From: an uncultured Eubacteriales bacterium
Lineage (GTDB): Bacteria > Bacillota > Clostridia > Christensenellales > Aristaeellaceae
Direction: 5' to 3'
Assembly (NCBI GenBank): GCA_902790525.1
Contig: CADASI010000018.1
Coordinates: 1-41,192, forward strand
Length of the DNA stretch: 41,192 nt
Part shown: positions 9,450-17,393 of the stretch, piece after piece
Layout: every line of letters begins with the position of its first letter
Position numbering within the stretch: position 1 is the first letter of the stretch
Notes under the pieces: generated by a model
The model's input: the letters and a program-made list of their open reading frames with translations, nothing else
Databases searched by the model: none
Told to the model about the DNA's origin: nothing
Translations under genes and position numbers: made by a program

Positions 9450-10661
9450 ATGGAGAACATCAAATGGACCCTCAACGCCATGCCGAAGAGCGACGACAGG
9501 CACCTTCAAATCATGTCGCTTGACAACGTCTCAACGGCCCGGGCGTTTCACAAAAGCTTCCCCCAGTACGCCGTCACCCCGCTGGCGCGGCTGGACGGCA
9601 TGGCCGCGCGCCTCGGGCTGGGCAATCTGTTCGTCAAGGACGAGAGCTACCGCTTCGGCCTGAACGCCTTCAAGGTGCTGGGCGGGGCCTTCGCCATGGC
9701 GCGCTACATCGCGGGCGAGATGGGCAGGGACATCGGGGAGATGAACTACGCCTACCTCACCAGCGCGCAGTTCCGCAGGGACTTCGGCCAGGCCACCTTC
9801 TTCACCGCCACCGACGGCAACCACGGCCGCGGCGTGGCGTGGGCGGCCAACAAACTCGGGCAGAAGGCCGTGGTCCACATGCCCAAGGGCAGCGCGAAGA
9901 TGCGCTTTGACAACATCGCCAGGGAGGGCGCAAAAGTCACCATCGAGGAGATGAACTACGACGACTGCGTGCGCCTCGCCGCCAGGGAGGCCGCGCAGAC
10001 CGAGCACGGCGTGGTGGTGCAGGACACCGCCTGGGAAGGCTACGAGGAGATCCCCGCCTGGATCATGCAGGGCTACGGCAGCATGGCGCAGGAGGCGGTC
10101 GAGCAGCTCCGGGCACTGGAGGTCAACCGGCCCACCCACGTATTCGTGCAGGCGGGCGTGGGCAGCCTCGCCTCGGCGGTGGTGGGCTTCTTCGCCAACC
10201 TGTTCCCGTCGAATCCGCCGAAGTTCGTCATCATGGAGGCCGAGTCTGCCGCGTGCCTGTACAAGGGCGCGTGTCAGGGCGACGGCAGCCCCGCCATCGT
10301 CACCGGCGATTTGCCCACCATCATGGCGGGCCTGGCCTGCGGCGAGCCGAACACCCTCGGCTGGGACATACTGCGCAACCACGCCGACGCCTTCCTGGCC
10401 TGCCCGGACTGGGTCAGCGCCACGGGCATGCGGATGCTGGCCGCGCCCCTTCGCGGCGACCCCGCCGTCACGAGCGGCGAGTCCGGCGCGGTGGGCATGG
10501 GCGTCGTCGCCGCGCTGATGACCGACCCCGCCTATGCCGGATTGAAAGAGGCGCTTCAACTGAACAGGGACAGCGCCGTGCTTTTGTTCTCCACCGAGGG
10601 CGACACCGACCCCGAAAAGTACCGGCGCATCGTCTGGGGCGGCGAATATCCCACGGTTTGA
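9450..10661 (+). CDS. ygeX: diaminopropionate ammonia-lyase
   Basis: PLP enzyme converting 2,3-diaminopropionate to pyruvate and two ammonia. The 403-residue protein (E. coli YgeX 398) has the Schiff-base lysine at K75 in RFGLNAFKVLGG, the TDGNHGRG substrate/cofactor loop, and GVGSLAS as the phosphate-binding glycine region. Start ATG 9450 follows GAGGAGG and lies 14 bases after the ygfK stop. The frame stays open upstream inside ygfK, but only the ATG at 9450 matches family length. In the proposed anaerobic purine pathway it produces pyruvate at the end. Confidence 0.94.
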   Translation: MENIKWTLNAMPKSDDRHLQIMSLDNVSTARAFHKSFPQYAVTPLARLDGMAARLGLGNLFVKDESYRFGLNAFKVLGGAFAMARYIAGEMGRDIGEMNYAYLTSAQFRRDFGQATFFTATDGNHGRGVAWAANKLGQKAVVHMPKGSAKMRFDNIAREGAKVTIEEMNYDDCVRLAAREAAQTEHGVVVQDTAWEGYEEIPAWIMQGYGSMAQEAVEQLRALEVNRPTHVFVQAGVGSLASAVVGFFANLFPSNPPKFVIMEAESAACLYKGACQGDGSPAIVTGDLPTIMAGLACGEPNTLGWDILRNHADAFLACPDWVSATGMRMLAAPLRGDPAVTSGESGAVGMGVVAALMTDPAYAGLKEALQLNRDSAVLLFSTEGDTDPEKYRRIVWGGEYPTV

Positions 10662-10682
10662 TCACTGAAAGGAGTACATAAA

Positions 10683-12062
10683 ATGTCACTTGATTACAAT
10701 GCAATCAAACGGGCGGCGGAGGGCTACAAGGCCGACATGGTCCGCTTCCTCCGCGCGATGATCTCCCATCCCAGCGAGAGCTGTGAGGAGAAGGAAGTCG
10801 TCGCCTGCATCAAGGCGGAGATGGAAAAGCTCGGCTTTGACAAGGTCGAGGTCGACGGCCTCGGCAACGTGATCGGCTGGATGGGCGCGGGCGAGAAGAT
10901 CATCGCCATCGACTCCCACGTCGACACCGTGGGCGTCGGCAACCGGGACAACTGGACCGCCGACCCCTACGAAGGCTACGAGACGGACGAGATCATCTAC
11001 GGCCGCGGCGCCTCTGACCAGGAGGGCGGCCTGGCCAGCGCGGTCTACGGCGCGAAGATCATGAAGGACCTGGACCTCATCCCCGAGGGGTATAGGATCA
11101 TGATCGTCGGCTCCGTGCAGGAGGAGGACTGCGACGGCATGTGCTGGCAGTACATCGTCAACAAGGACGGCATCCGCCCCGAGTTCGTCATCTCCACCGA
11201 GCCCACCGACGGCGGCATCTACCGCGGCCAGCGCGGGCGCATGGAGATCCGCGTGGACGTGCGCGGCGTCTCCTGTCACGGCAGCGCGCCGGAGCGTGGC
11301 GACAACGCCATCTACAAGATGGCCGACATCCTCGAGGACATCCGCGCCCTCAACAACAACGGCTGCACCGAGAGCACCGCCATCCGGGGCCTGGAGAAGA
11401 TGCTCGACCCCAAGTACAACCCCGACCACTGGGAGGACGCCCGCTTCCTGGGCCGCGGCACCTGCACCGTGTCGCAGATCTACTTCACCTCCCCCAGCCG
11501 CTGCGCCGTGGCGGACTCCTGCGCGATCTCCATCGACCGCCGCATGACCGCCGGGGAGACCTGGGAGAGCTGCCTCGACGAGATCAGGAACCTGCCCGCC
11601 GTGCGGAAGTACGGCGAGGACGTGCAGGTGTCCATGTACATGTACGACCGGCCCTCCTGGACCGGCGAGGTCTACGAAACCGAGGCGTACTTCCCCACCT
11701 GGATCAACCGGGAGAGCGCCGCCCACGTCAAGGCGCTGGTGGACGCCCACAAGGCGCTGTTCGGCGACGAACGCATCGGCGCGCCCAGCTCCATGAGCAC
11801 CCGCGCGGGCAGGCCGCTGACGGACAAGTGGACCTTCTCCACCAACGGCGTGGCCATACAGGGCCGCTACGGCATCCCCTGCGTGGGCTTCGGCCCCGGC
11901 GCGGAGAGCCAGGCCCACGCCCCCAACGAGATCACCTGGAAGCAGGACCTCGTGACCTGCGCGGCGCTGTACGTGGCCGCCGTCAACCTGTATCCCCAGG
12001 AGGAGCAGACCGGCGACGCCACCCAGTTCCGGGCGGGCAAGACGAACAACGACATCAAGTGA
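10683..12062 (+). CDS. ygeY: YgeY-family M20 metallohydrolase
   Basis: Cytoplasmic M20/ArgE-type zinc hydrolase of 459 residues, from the selenium-metabolism-linked YgeY group. Expected dinuclear metal and catalytic residues are visible: H79 and D81 in SHVDT, D112 in GASDQEGG, E147-E148 in QEED, E173 in STEPTD, and a C-terminal HAPNE histidine. A typical reaction would be hydrolysis of an N-acyl or N-carbamoyl amide, here perhaps an N-substituted diaminopropionate; that is inference. AAAGGAG precedes the ATG. Longer than E. coli YgeY (about 403), partly through a polar C-terminal tail ([12 protein letters not shown]). Confidence 0.9.
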   Translation: MSLDYNAIKRAAEGYKADMVRFLRAMISHPSESCEEKEVVACIKAEMEKLGFDKVEVDGLGNVIGWMGAGEKIIAIDSHVDTVGVGNRDNWTADPYEGYETDEIIYGRGASDQEGGLASAVYGAKIMKDLDLIPEGYRIMIVGSVQEEDCDGMCWQYIVNKDGIRPEFVISTEPTDGGIYRGQRGRMEIRVDVRGVSCHGSAPERGDNAIYKMADILEDIRALNNNGCTESTAIRGLEKMLDPKYNPDHWEDARFLGRGTCTVSQIYFTSPSRCAVADSCAISIDRRMTAGETWESCLDEIRNLPAVRKYGEDVQVSMYMYDRPSWTGEVYETEAYFPTWINRESAAHVKALVDAHKALFGDERIGAPSSMSTRAGRPLTDKWTFSTNGVAIQGRYGIPCVGFGPGAESQAHAPNEITWKQDLVTCAALYVAAVNLYPQEEQTGDATQFRAGKTNNDIK

Positions 12063-12075
12063 GGGAGGTCATCCT

Positions 12076-13272
12076 ATGGATTCCAGGCTTCAATCCTATC
12101 TCGACAGGCTCAACAAACTGAACTTCAAAGCGATGTACGAAAACGACTTCTTCCTGACCTGGGAAAAGACCGACGACGAGCTGGAGGCCGTGTTCACCGT
12201 GGCGGACGCGCTTAGGTACATGCGCGAAAATAACATCTCCACGAAGATCTTCGAGTCCGGCCTGGGCATCTCCCTGTTCCGGGACAACTCCACCCGCACG
12301 CGCTTCTCCTTCGCCTCCGCCTGCAACCTGCTGGGGTTGGAGGTGCAGGACCTGGACGAGGGCAAGAGCCAGATCGCCCACGGCGAGACGGTGCGCGAGA
12401 CCGCCAACATGGTGTCCTTCATGGCCGACGTCATCGGCATCCGCGACGACATGTACATCGGCAAGGGCAACAAGTACATGCACGACGTGGTGGACGCCGT
12501 GACCGACGGCCACGCCCAGGGCGTGCTGGAACAGAAGCCCACGCTGGTCAACCTCCAGTGCGACATCGACCACCCGACCCAGTGCATGGCCGACATGCTG
12601 CACATCCTGCACGAGTTCGGCGGCGCGGAGAACCTCAAGGGCAAGAAGATCGCCATGACCTGGGCCTACTCCCCCAGCTACGGAAAGCCCCTGTCCGTGC
12701 CCCAGGGCGTCATCGGGCTGATGACCCGCTTCGGCATGGACGTGGTGCTGGCCCACCCGGAGGGCTACGAGGTCATGCCCGAGGTGGAGGCCGTCGCCCG
12801 CGCCAACGCCCAAAAGAGCGGCGGCAGCTTCCGCAAGACCCACTCCATGGCCGAGGCGTTTAAGGACGCCGACATCGTCTACCCCAAGAGCTGGGCCCCC
12901 TTCGCCGCCATGGAAAAGCGCACCAACCTCTACGCCGAGGGCGACAGCGACGGCATCAGGGCGCTGGAGAAGGAGCTGCTCAAGCAGAACGCCGAGCACA
13001 AGGACTGGTGCTGCACCGAGGAGCTGATGCAGACCACCCGCGACGGCAAGGCGCTCTACTTGCACTGCCTGCCCGCCGACATCAACGGCGTGTCCTGCGC
13101 GGACGGCGAGGTCGCCGCCTCCGTGTTCGACCGCTACCGCACCCCGCTGTATAAGCAGGCGTCCTTCAAGCCCTATATCATCGCCGCCATGATCTTCCTC
13201 GCCAAGGTCAAGGACCCGCAGGCGACGCTAAGGGCGCTGGAAGCAAGGAAGATACCCCGCTTTTTCCAATGA
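12076..13272 (+). CDS. ygeW: YgeW-type carbamoyltransferase
   Basis: Aspartate/ornithine carbamoyltransferase-superfamily protein of 398 residues (E. coli YgeW about 396). The carbamoyl-phosphate site is intact: FRDNSTRTR (STRTR 72-76), DHPTQ (about 166-170) and HCLPAD (H330). In purine-degrading bacteria this enzyme is thought to run in the phosphorolytic direction, transferring a carbamoyl group from a ureido compound such as N-carbamoyl diaminopropionate to phosphate; the natural substrate is not proven. The carbamoyl phosphate would go to the carbamate kinase encoded next. GAGGGAGG precedes the ATG. A heptamer array starts at its stop codon. Confidence 0.92.
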   Translation: MDSRLQSYLDRLNKLNFKAMYENDFFLTWEKTDDELEAVFTVADALRYMRENNISTKIFESGLGISLFRDNSTRTRFSFASACNLLGLEVQDLDEGKSQIAHGETVRETANMVSFMADVIGIRDDMYIGKGNKYMHDVVDAVTDGHAQGVLEQKPTLVNLQCDIDHPTQCMADMLHILHEFGGAENLKGKKIAMTWAYSPSYGKPLSVPQGVIGLMTRFGMDVVLAHPEGYEVMPEVEAVARANAQKSGGSFRKTHSMAEAFKDADIVYPKSWAPFAAMEKRTNLYAEGDSDGIRALEKELLKQNAEHKDWCCTEELMQTTRDGKALYLHCLPADINGVSCADGEVAASVFDRYRTPLYKQASFKPYIIAAMIFLAKVKDPQATLRALEARKIPRFFQ

Positions 13273-13303
13273 ATTAGGAATTAGGAATGAGGAATGAGGA
13301 ATT
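13271..13303. repeat. 7-bp tandem array (GAATTAG/GAATGAG)
   Basis: Units GAATTAG, GAATTAG, GAATGAG, GAATGAG and a partial GAATTA begin at the ygeW stop codon. It faces the inverted array at 13510-13540, so the transcript between ygeW and yqeA could fold with these arrays as a base stem. The rest of the 303-base gene gap holds the mobile element at 13347-13466. Confidence 0.85.
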
Positions 13304-13346
13304 ATCAGACCATGGCAACTCGGGGCGCACGCATGTGATACGGTTT

Positions 13347-13466
13347 AGAGTGTGTTTCTAAATGCCGGGAGATGCAGTTTCGAGCGGATTTGGCTGCATT
13401 TCAAGGCGATTTCCCGCAGGCTTAGTGGGGCTAAGTCAAGGGGCAGGCATTTTAGAAACACACTCT
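13347..13466. mobile_element. MITE-like palindromic element, copy 1 (120 bp)
   Basis: The element starts AGAGTGTGTTTCTAAATGCC and ends GGCATTTTAGAAACACACTC followed by T, giving near-perfect terminal inverted repeats of about 20 bp and no coding capacity. Internally it matches the reverse complement of copy 2 (14516-14677) over about 98 bp with one visible substitution, then lacks about 42 bp present in copy 2. No clear target duplication flanks it (ATACGGTTT left, AATTCAAGT right). A non-autonomous transposable element mobilised in trans is the best reading. Confidence 0.8.
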
Positions 13467-13509
13467 AATTCAAGTGTCGCGCCTACGGCGGGTTTCCGGC
13501 ATTCTGCAA

Positions 13510-13540
13510 CTCCTAATTCCTAATTCCTAACTCCTAATTC
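13510..13540. repeat. 7-bp tandem array, inverted (CTCCTAA/TTCCTAA)
   Basis: Units CTCCTAA, TTCCTAA, TTCCTAA, CTCCTAA, TTC lie just before the yqeA ribosome site (CGGAGGGAT). It is complementary in type to the array at 13271-13303. Confidence 0.85.
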
Positions 13541-13575
13541 ACCCTCATCCACACCAACCATCGGAGGGATTATTC

Positions 13576-14494
13576 ATGTCCAACCGAATCGTAATCGCCC
13601 TGGGCGGCAACGCCCTGGGGAGCAATCTGCCGGAGCAGATGAAGGCGGTCAAGGTGACGGCGAAGGCCATCGTGGACCTGATCGAGGACGGCCACGAGGT
13701 CGTGATCTGCCACGGCAACGGCCCGCAGGTGGGCATGATCCAGAACGCCATGACGGAGCTGGTGCGCTCCGACCCGGCGAAGTACATCCCCTGCCCGCTA
13801 TCGGTGTGTGTGGCGATGAGCCAGGGCTACATCGGCTACGACCTGCAAAACGCCCTGCGGGAGGAGATGCTGGACCGGGGCATCGACAAGGGCGCGGCCA
13901 CCGTGCTCACGCAGGTGGAGGTGGACCCGGCGGACCCGGCGTTTGAGCATCCCACCAAGCCCATCGGCGCGTTCATGACCGAGGCGGAGGCGCGCAGGCT
14001 GGAAAAGGAGCGCGACTACCACGTCGTCGAGGACGCCGGCCGCGGCTGGCGGCGCGTGGTGGCCAGCCCCGAGCCCGTGGGCATCGTGGAGATCGACACC
14101 ATACGCTCCCTCGTCAACACCGACCACGTGGTGGTGGCCTGCGGGGGCGGCGGCATCCCGGTGTTCAGGACCGAGGGCAACCATTTGAAGGGCGCTGCCG
14201 CCGTGATCGACAAGGACTTCGCCGCCGCCGTGCTGGCCAGGCAGCTCGACGCCGACTTCCTCATCATACTCACCGCCGTGGAGAAGGTGGCGATCCGCTT
14301 CGGAAAGCCACATCGCGGACGGCGAATTCGCCCCCGGCTCCATGCTGCCCAAGGTCGAAGCCGCCCTGTCCTTCGCCACTTCCGCCCCCGGCCGGAAATC
14401 CCTCATCACCCTGCTTGAAAAAGCGCGGGAGGGCATCCACGGAAAGACGGGGACGATGGTGTGCGGGGATGACGAAGCTGTCGAGGAAACGTAG
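13576..14494 (+). pseudogene. yqeA: carbamate kinase, frameshifted
   Basis: Carbamate kinase converts carbamoyl phosphate and ADP to ATP, CO2 and ammonia. Residues 1-244 read normally in one frame (IVIALGGNALG at the start, CHGNGPQVG, ACGGGGIPV, LTAVEKVAIRFGKP). The expected C-terminus, ESHIADGEFAPGSMLPKVEA through EGIHGKTGTMV, is in another frame from 14303 to the TAG at 14494. The original frame instead runs into an unrelated arginine/proline-rich tail and stops at 14418. About 13-14 residues normally between FGKP and the AE-SHIADG segment are missing, and GAAAGCC at the junction is what a deletion between two short repeats would leave. Either the gene is inactivated, or this is an assembly collapse. 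Both flanks carry a MITE copy and heptamer arrays. Confidence 0.85.
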
Positions 14495-14495
14495 A

Positions 14496-14516
14496 GGGAT
14501 TAGGGACTAGGGATTA
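14496..14516. repeat. 7-bp tandem array (GGGATTA/GGGACTA/GGGATTA)
   Basis: Three units begin one base after the in-frame TAG of the carbamate kinase remnant. The flanked segment up to CTAGGGATTAG is interrupted by MITE copy 2. Its exact reverse complement, including the variant middle unit, occurs at 14750-14782. Confidence 0.85.
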
Positions 14517-14677
14517 GAGTGTGTTTCTAAAATGCCTGAAACGCATTTTCGGCGTCTTTGACTGCATTTCTGCGTTGCTTTCCCTTGACTTAGCCCCACT
14601 AAGCCTGCGGAAAATCGCCTTGAAATGCAGCCAAATCCGCTCGAAACTGCATCTCCCGGCATTTAGAAACACACTCT
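14516..14677. mobile_element. MITE-like palindromic element, copy 2 (162 bp)
   Basis: Ends AGAGTGTGTTTCTAAAATGC and GCATTTAGAAACACACTCT form terminal inverted repeats. It is inverted relative to copy 1 at 13347-13466 and contains about 42 bp missing there. The 9-bp sequence CTAGGGATT lies directly on both sides (14507-14515 and 14678-14686), which fits a target-site duplication, although the heptamer array it sits in could mimic one. No open reading frame. It lies between yqeA and the fused xanthine dehydrogenase. Confidence 0.82.
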
Positions 14678-14749
14678 CTAGGGATTAGAAATAGTGGCTG
14701 CTGCGTTTTTATTCCCAGGATTTCAACAGAAATGGCGGTAGCGGCATTT

Positions 14750-14782
14750 CCTAATCCCTAGTCCCTAATCCCTAATCCCTCC
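14750..14782. repeat. 7-bp tandem array, inverted (CCTAATC/CCTAGTC)
   Basis: Units CCTAATC, CCTAGTC, CCTAATC, CCTAATC, CCTCC lie just before the AAAGGAGG of the next gene. A 23-base stretch is the exact reverse complement of 14495-14517. With the MITE, it accounts for most of the 310-base gap after yqeA; 14690-14749 shows nothing recognisable. Confidence 0.85.
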
Positions 14783-14804
14783 AATTGAGAAAGGAGGCCC
14801 CTTC

Positions 14805-17393
14805 GTGCCTGAGATTTATCGCTTCACCGTCAACGGCACCCCCTGCGAAACGGCGGAGGTCAAGCCGCTGTTGCGGTATCTGCGGGACGACCTGCACCTC
14901 TATTCCGTCAAGGACGGCTGCAGCGAGGGCGCGTGCGGCACCTGCACCGTCGTCGTGGACGGCAGGGCGGTCAAGTCCTGCGTGCTGAGCACCAAGCGCG
15001 CCGACGGCAAGGCCATACAGACCGTCGAGGGCCTGACGGACTTCGAGAAGGAGGCGTTCGTGTACGCCTTTGGGGTCTCCGGCTCGGTGCAGTGCGGCTT
15101 CTGCACGCCGGGCATGGTCATGGCGGGCAAGGCGCTGATCGACCGGGACCCGGACCCCTCGGAGCATGAGATCAAGGTCGCCATACGGGGCAACCTCTGT
15201 CGCTGCACCGGCTACCGCAAGGTCATCGACGGCATCAAGCTGGCCGCCGCCATCCTCCGCGGGGACGCCGAGATCGACCCGGAAATCGAGAAGGGCGACG
15301 CCTTCGGCGTCGGGCAGCGGGCGTTCCGCGTGGACGTGCGAAAGAAGGTCCTCGGATATGGCAAGTACCCGGACGACGTCGACATGGCGGGCATGCTGCA
15401 CCTCTCCGCCGTGCGCTCGAAGCACGCCCGGGCACGGGTACTGTCCATCGACGCCTCAGAAGCCCTCGCCATGGACGGCGTGGTCGGCGTGCTGACCGCC
15501 GAGGACGTGCCCAACAACAAGGTCGGCCACATCCAGCAGGACTGGGACGTGATGATCCCCGTCGGCGATGTCACGCGCTGCGTGGGCGACGCCATCTGCC
15601 TGGTGGCCGCGGAATCCGAGGCGATACTGAAAGAAGCCAAGGCAAAGATCAAAATCGAATACGAGGTGCTGACGCCCGTCACCTCCATCGCCGAGGCCAT
15701 GGCCCCCGACGCGCCGAAGGTCCACAGCAGGGGCAACCTCTGCCAGACCCGGCACGTCACCCGCGGCGACGCGAAGGCCGCGCTGGCGGCCTCGGCCCAT
15801 ACCGTCACGAAGTCGTTCAGCACCCCCTTCACCGAGCACGCCTTCCTCGAGCCCGAGTGCGCGGTGGCCTTCCCCTACAGGGACGGCGTGAAGATCCTGA
15901 GCACCGACCAGGGCGCCTACGACACCCGCAAGGAGACCGCCATCATGTTCGGCTGGGACCCGGAGCGCATCGTGGTGGAGAACATGCTGGTGGGCGGCGG
16001 CTTCGGCGGCAAGGAGGACGTGAGCGCCCAGCACATCGCCGCGCTGGCGGCGTGGAAGTTCAAGCGGCCCGTCAAGGCGAAGTTCAGCCGGCAGGAGTCC
16101 ATCAACTTCCACCCCAAGCGCCACGCCATGGAGGGCACCTTCACGCTGGGGTGCGACGAAAACGGCATATTCACCGGGCTGGACTGCGACATCTACTTCG
16201 ACACCGGCGCCTACGCCTCGCTGTGCGGCCCGGTGCTGGAGCGCGCCTGCACCCACTCCGTGGGCCCGTACTGCTACCAGAACACCGACATCCGCGGCTA
16301 CGGCTACTACACCAACAACCCGCCCGCCGGGGCCTTCCGTGGCTTCGGCGTCAGCCAGAGCGAGTTCGCGCTGGAGAGCATGATCAACCTGCTGGCCGAG
16401 AAGGTGGGCATCTCCCCGTGGGAGATACGCTACCGGAACGCCATCGAGCCGGGCAAGGTGCTGCCCAACGGCCAGATCGCCGACTGCTCCACGGCCCTGA
16501 AGGAGACGCTGCTGGCCGTGAAGGATATCTACGAGCAAAATCGCACCCACGCGGGCATCGCCTGCGCCATGAAGAACTCCGGCGTGGGCGTGGGCCTGCC
16601 GGACAAGGGCCGGGCGCGGCTTCAAATCGAGGACGGCGTGTGCGTGATCTACTGCGCCGCGTCGGACATCGGGCAGGGGTGCCTCACGGTGTTCTGCCAG
16701 GACGTGGCCGAGGCCACGGGGCTTCCGCTGTCGAAGATCCGCAACGGCAGTCCCAGCACCGAGGTCGCGCCGGACTCCGGCACCACCTCCGGCTCCCGGC
16801 AGACGCTGCTGTCCGGCGAGGCCGTGCGCATGGCGGCGCTTCAGCTGAAAGAAGCATTGGATGCGGTAAACGGCGACCTCGACGCGCTGAACGGCCGGTC
16901 CTTCTTCTACGAATACTTCGAGCCCACCGACAAGCTGGGCGCGGACGTGCCCAATCCCAAGAGCCACATCGCCTACGGCTACGCCACCCACGTGGTGATC
17001 CTGGACGACGACGGCAAGGTCAGCGCGGTCTACGCGGCGCACGACTCCGGCAGGGTCGTCAATCCCATCGCCATACAGGGGCAGATCGAGGGCGGCGTGC
17101 TGATGAGCATGGGCTACGCGCTCACCGAGGACTTCCCCTTAAAGGACGGCGTGCCGCAAGCGAAGTTCGGCACACTGGGGCTTCTGCGCGCCAGCCAGAT
17201 CCCGGACATCCACGCCATCTACGTGGAGAAGGACGAACTGCTCCCCGTGGCCTACGGCGCGAAGGGCATCGGCGAGATCGCCGCCATCCCCACCGCGCCC
17301 GCCGTGCAGGGGGCCTACTACGCGCTGGACGGCATGTTCCGCACGAAGCTGCCGCTTGAGAACACCTGGTATCGAAGGGGTGATAAAAAATGA
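14805..17393 (+). CDS. xdhD: selenium-dependent xanthine dehydrogenase, fused Fe-S/molybdopterin protein
   Basis: Fusion of the [2Fe-2S] and Mo subunits of a purine hydroxylase, 862 residues, like E. coli XdhD and the family annotated as selenium-dependent xanthine dehydrogenase. Cluster ligands are C39, C44, C47, C59 and C97, C100, C132, C134. The hammerhead and Mo domains follow (about 180-860), with VGGGFGGKED (about 395-404), GAFRGFG, and GAKGIGE with the catalytic Glu at 824. No FAD domain is present, so it must pass electrons to a partner such as XdhB or YgfK. There is no in-frame Sec codon; selenium would be a labile Mo ligand. Start GTG 14805 follows AAAGGAGG. It overlaps hyuA by ATGA. 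Confidence 0.92.
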   Translation: MPEIYRFTVNGTPCETAEVKPLLRYLRDDLHLYSVKDGCSEGACGTCTVVVDGRAVKSCVLSTKRADGKAIQTVEGLTDFEKEAFVYAFGVSGSVQCGFCTPGMVMAGKALIDRDPDPSEHEIKVAIRGNLCRCTGYRKVIDGIKLAAAILRGDAEIDPEIEKGDAFGVGQRAFRVDVRKKVLGYGKYPDDVDMAGMLHLSAVRSKHARARVLSIDASEALAMDGVVGVLTAEDVPNNKVGHIQQDWDVMIPVGDVTRCVGDAICLVAAESEAILKEAKAKIKIEYEVLTPVTSIAEAMAPDAPKVHSRGNLCQTRHVTRGDAKAALAASAHTVTKSFSTPFTEHAFLEPECAVAFPYRDGVKILSTDQGAYDTRKETAIMFGWDPERIVVENMLVGGGFGGKEDVSAQHIAALAAWKFKRPVKAKFSRQESINFHPKRHAMEGTFTLGCDENGIFTGLDCDIYFDTGAYASLCGPVLERACTHSVGPYCYQNTDIRGYGYYTNNPPAGAFRGFGVSQSEFALESMINLLAEKVGISPWEIRYRNAIEPGKVLPNGQIADCSTALKETLLAVKDIYEQNRTHAGIACAMKNSGVGVGLPDKGRARLQIEDGVCVIYCAASDIGQGCLTVFCQDVAEATGLPLSKIRNGSPSTEVAPDSGTTSGSRQTLLSGEAVRMAALQLKEALDAVNGDLDALNGRSFFYEYFEPTDKLGADVPNPKSHIAYGYATHVVILDDDGKVSAVYAAHDSGRVVNPIAIQGQIEGGVLMSMGYALTEDFPLKDGVPQAKFGTLGLLRASQIPDIHAIYVEKDELLPVAYGAKGIGEIAAIPTAPAVQGAYYALDGMFRTKLPLENTWYRRGDKK

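Noticed and set aside
13271-13540. CRISPR array
   Set aside because: Units are only 7 bp with no spacers, and no cas genes are present.
13576-14494. Programmed frameshift in carbamate kinase
   Set aside because: No slippery heptamer or stimulatory hairpin at the junction, and conserved residues are missing, which frameshifting cannot restore.
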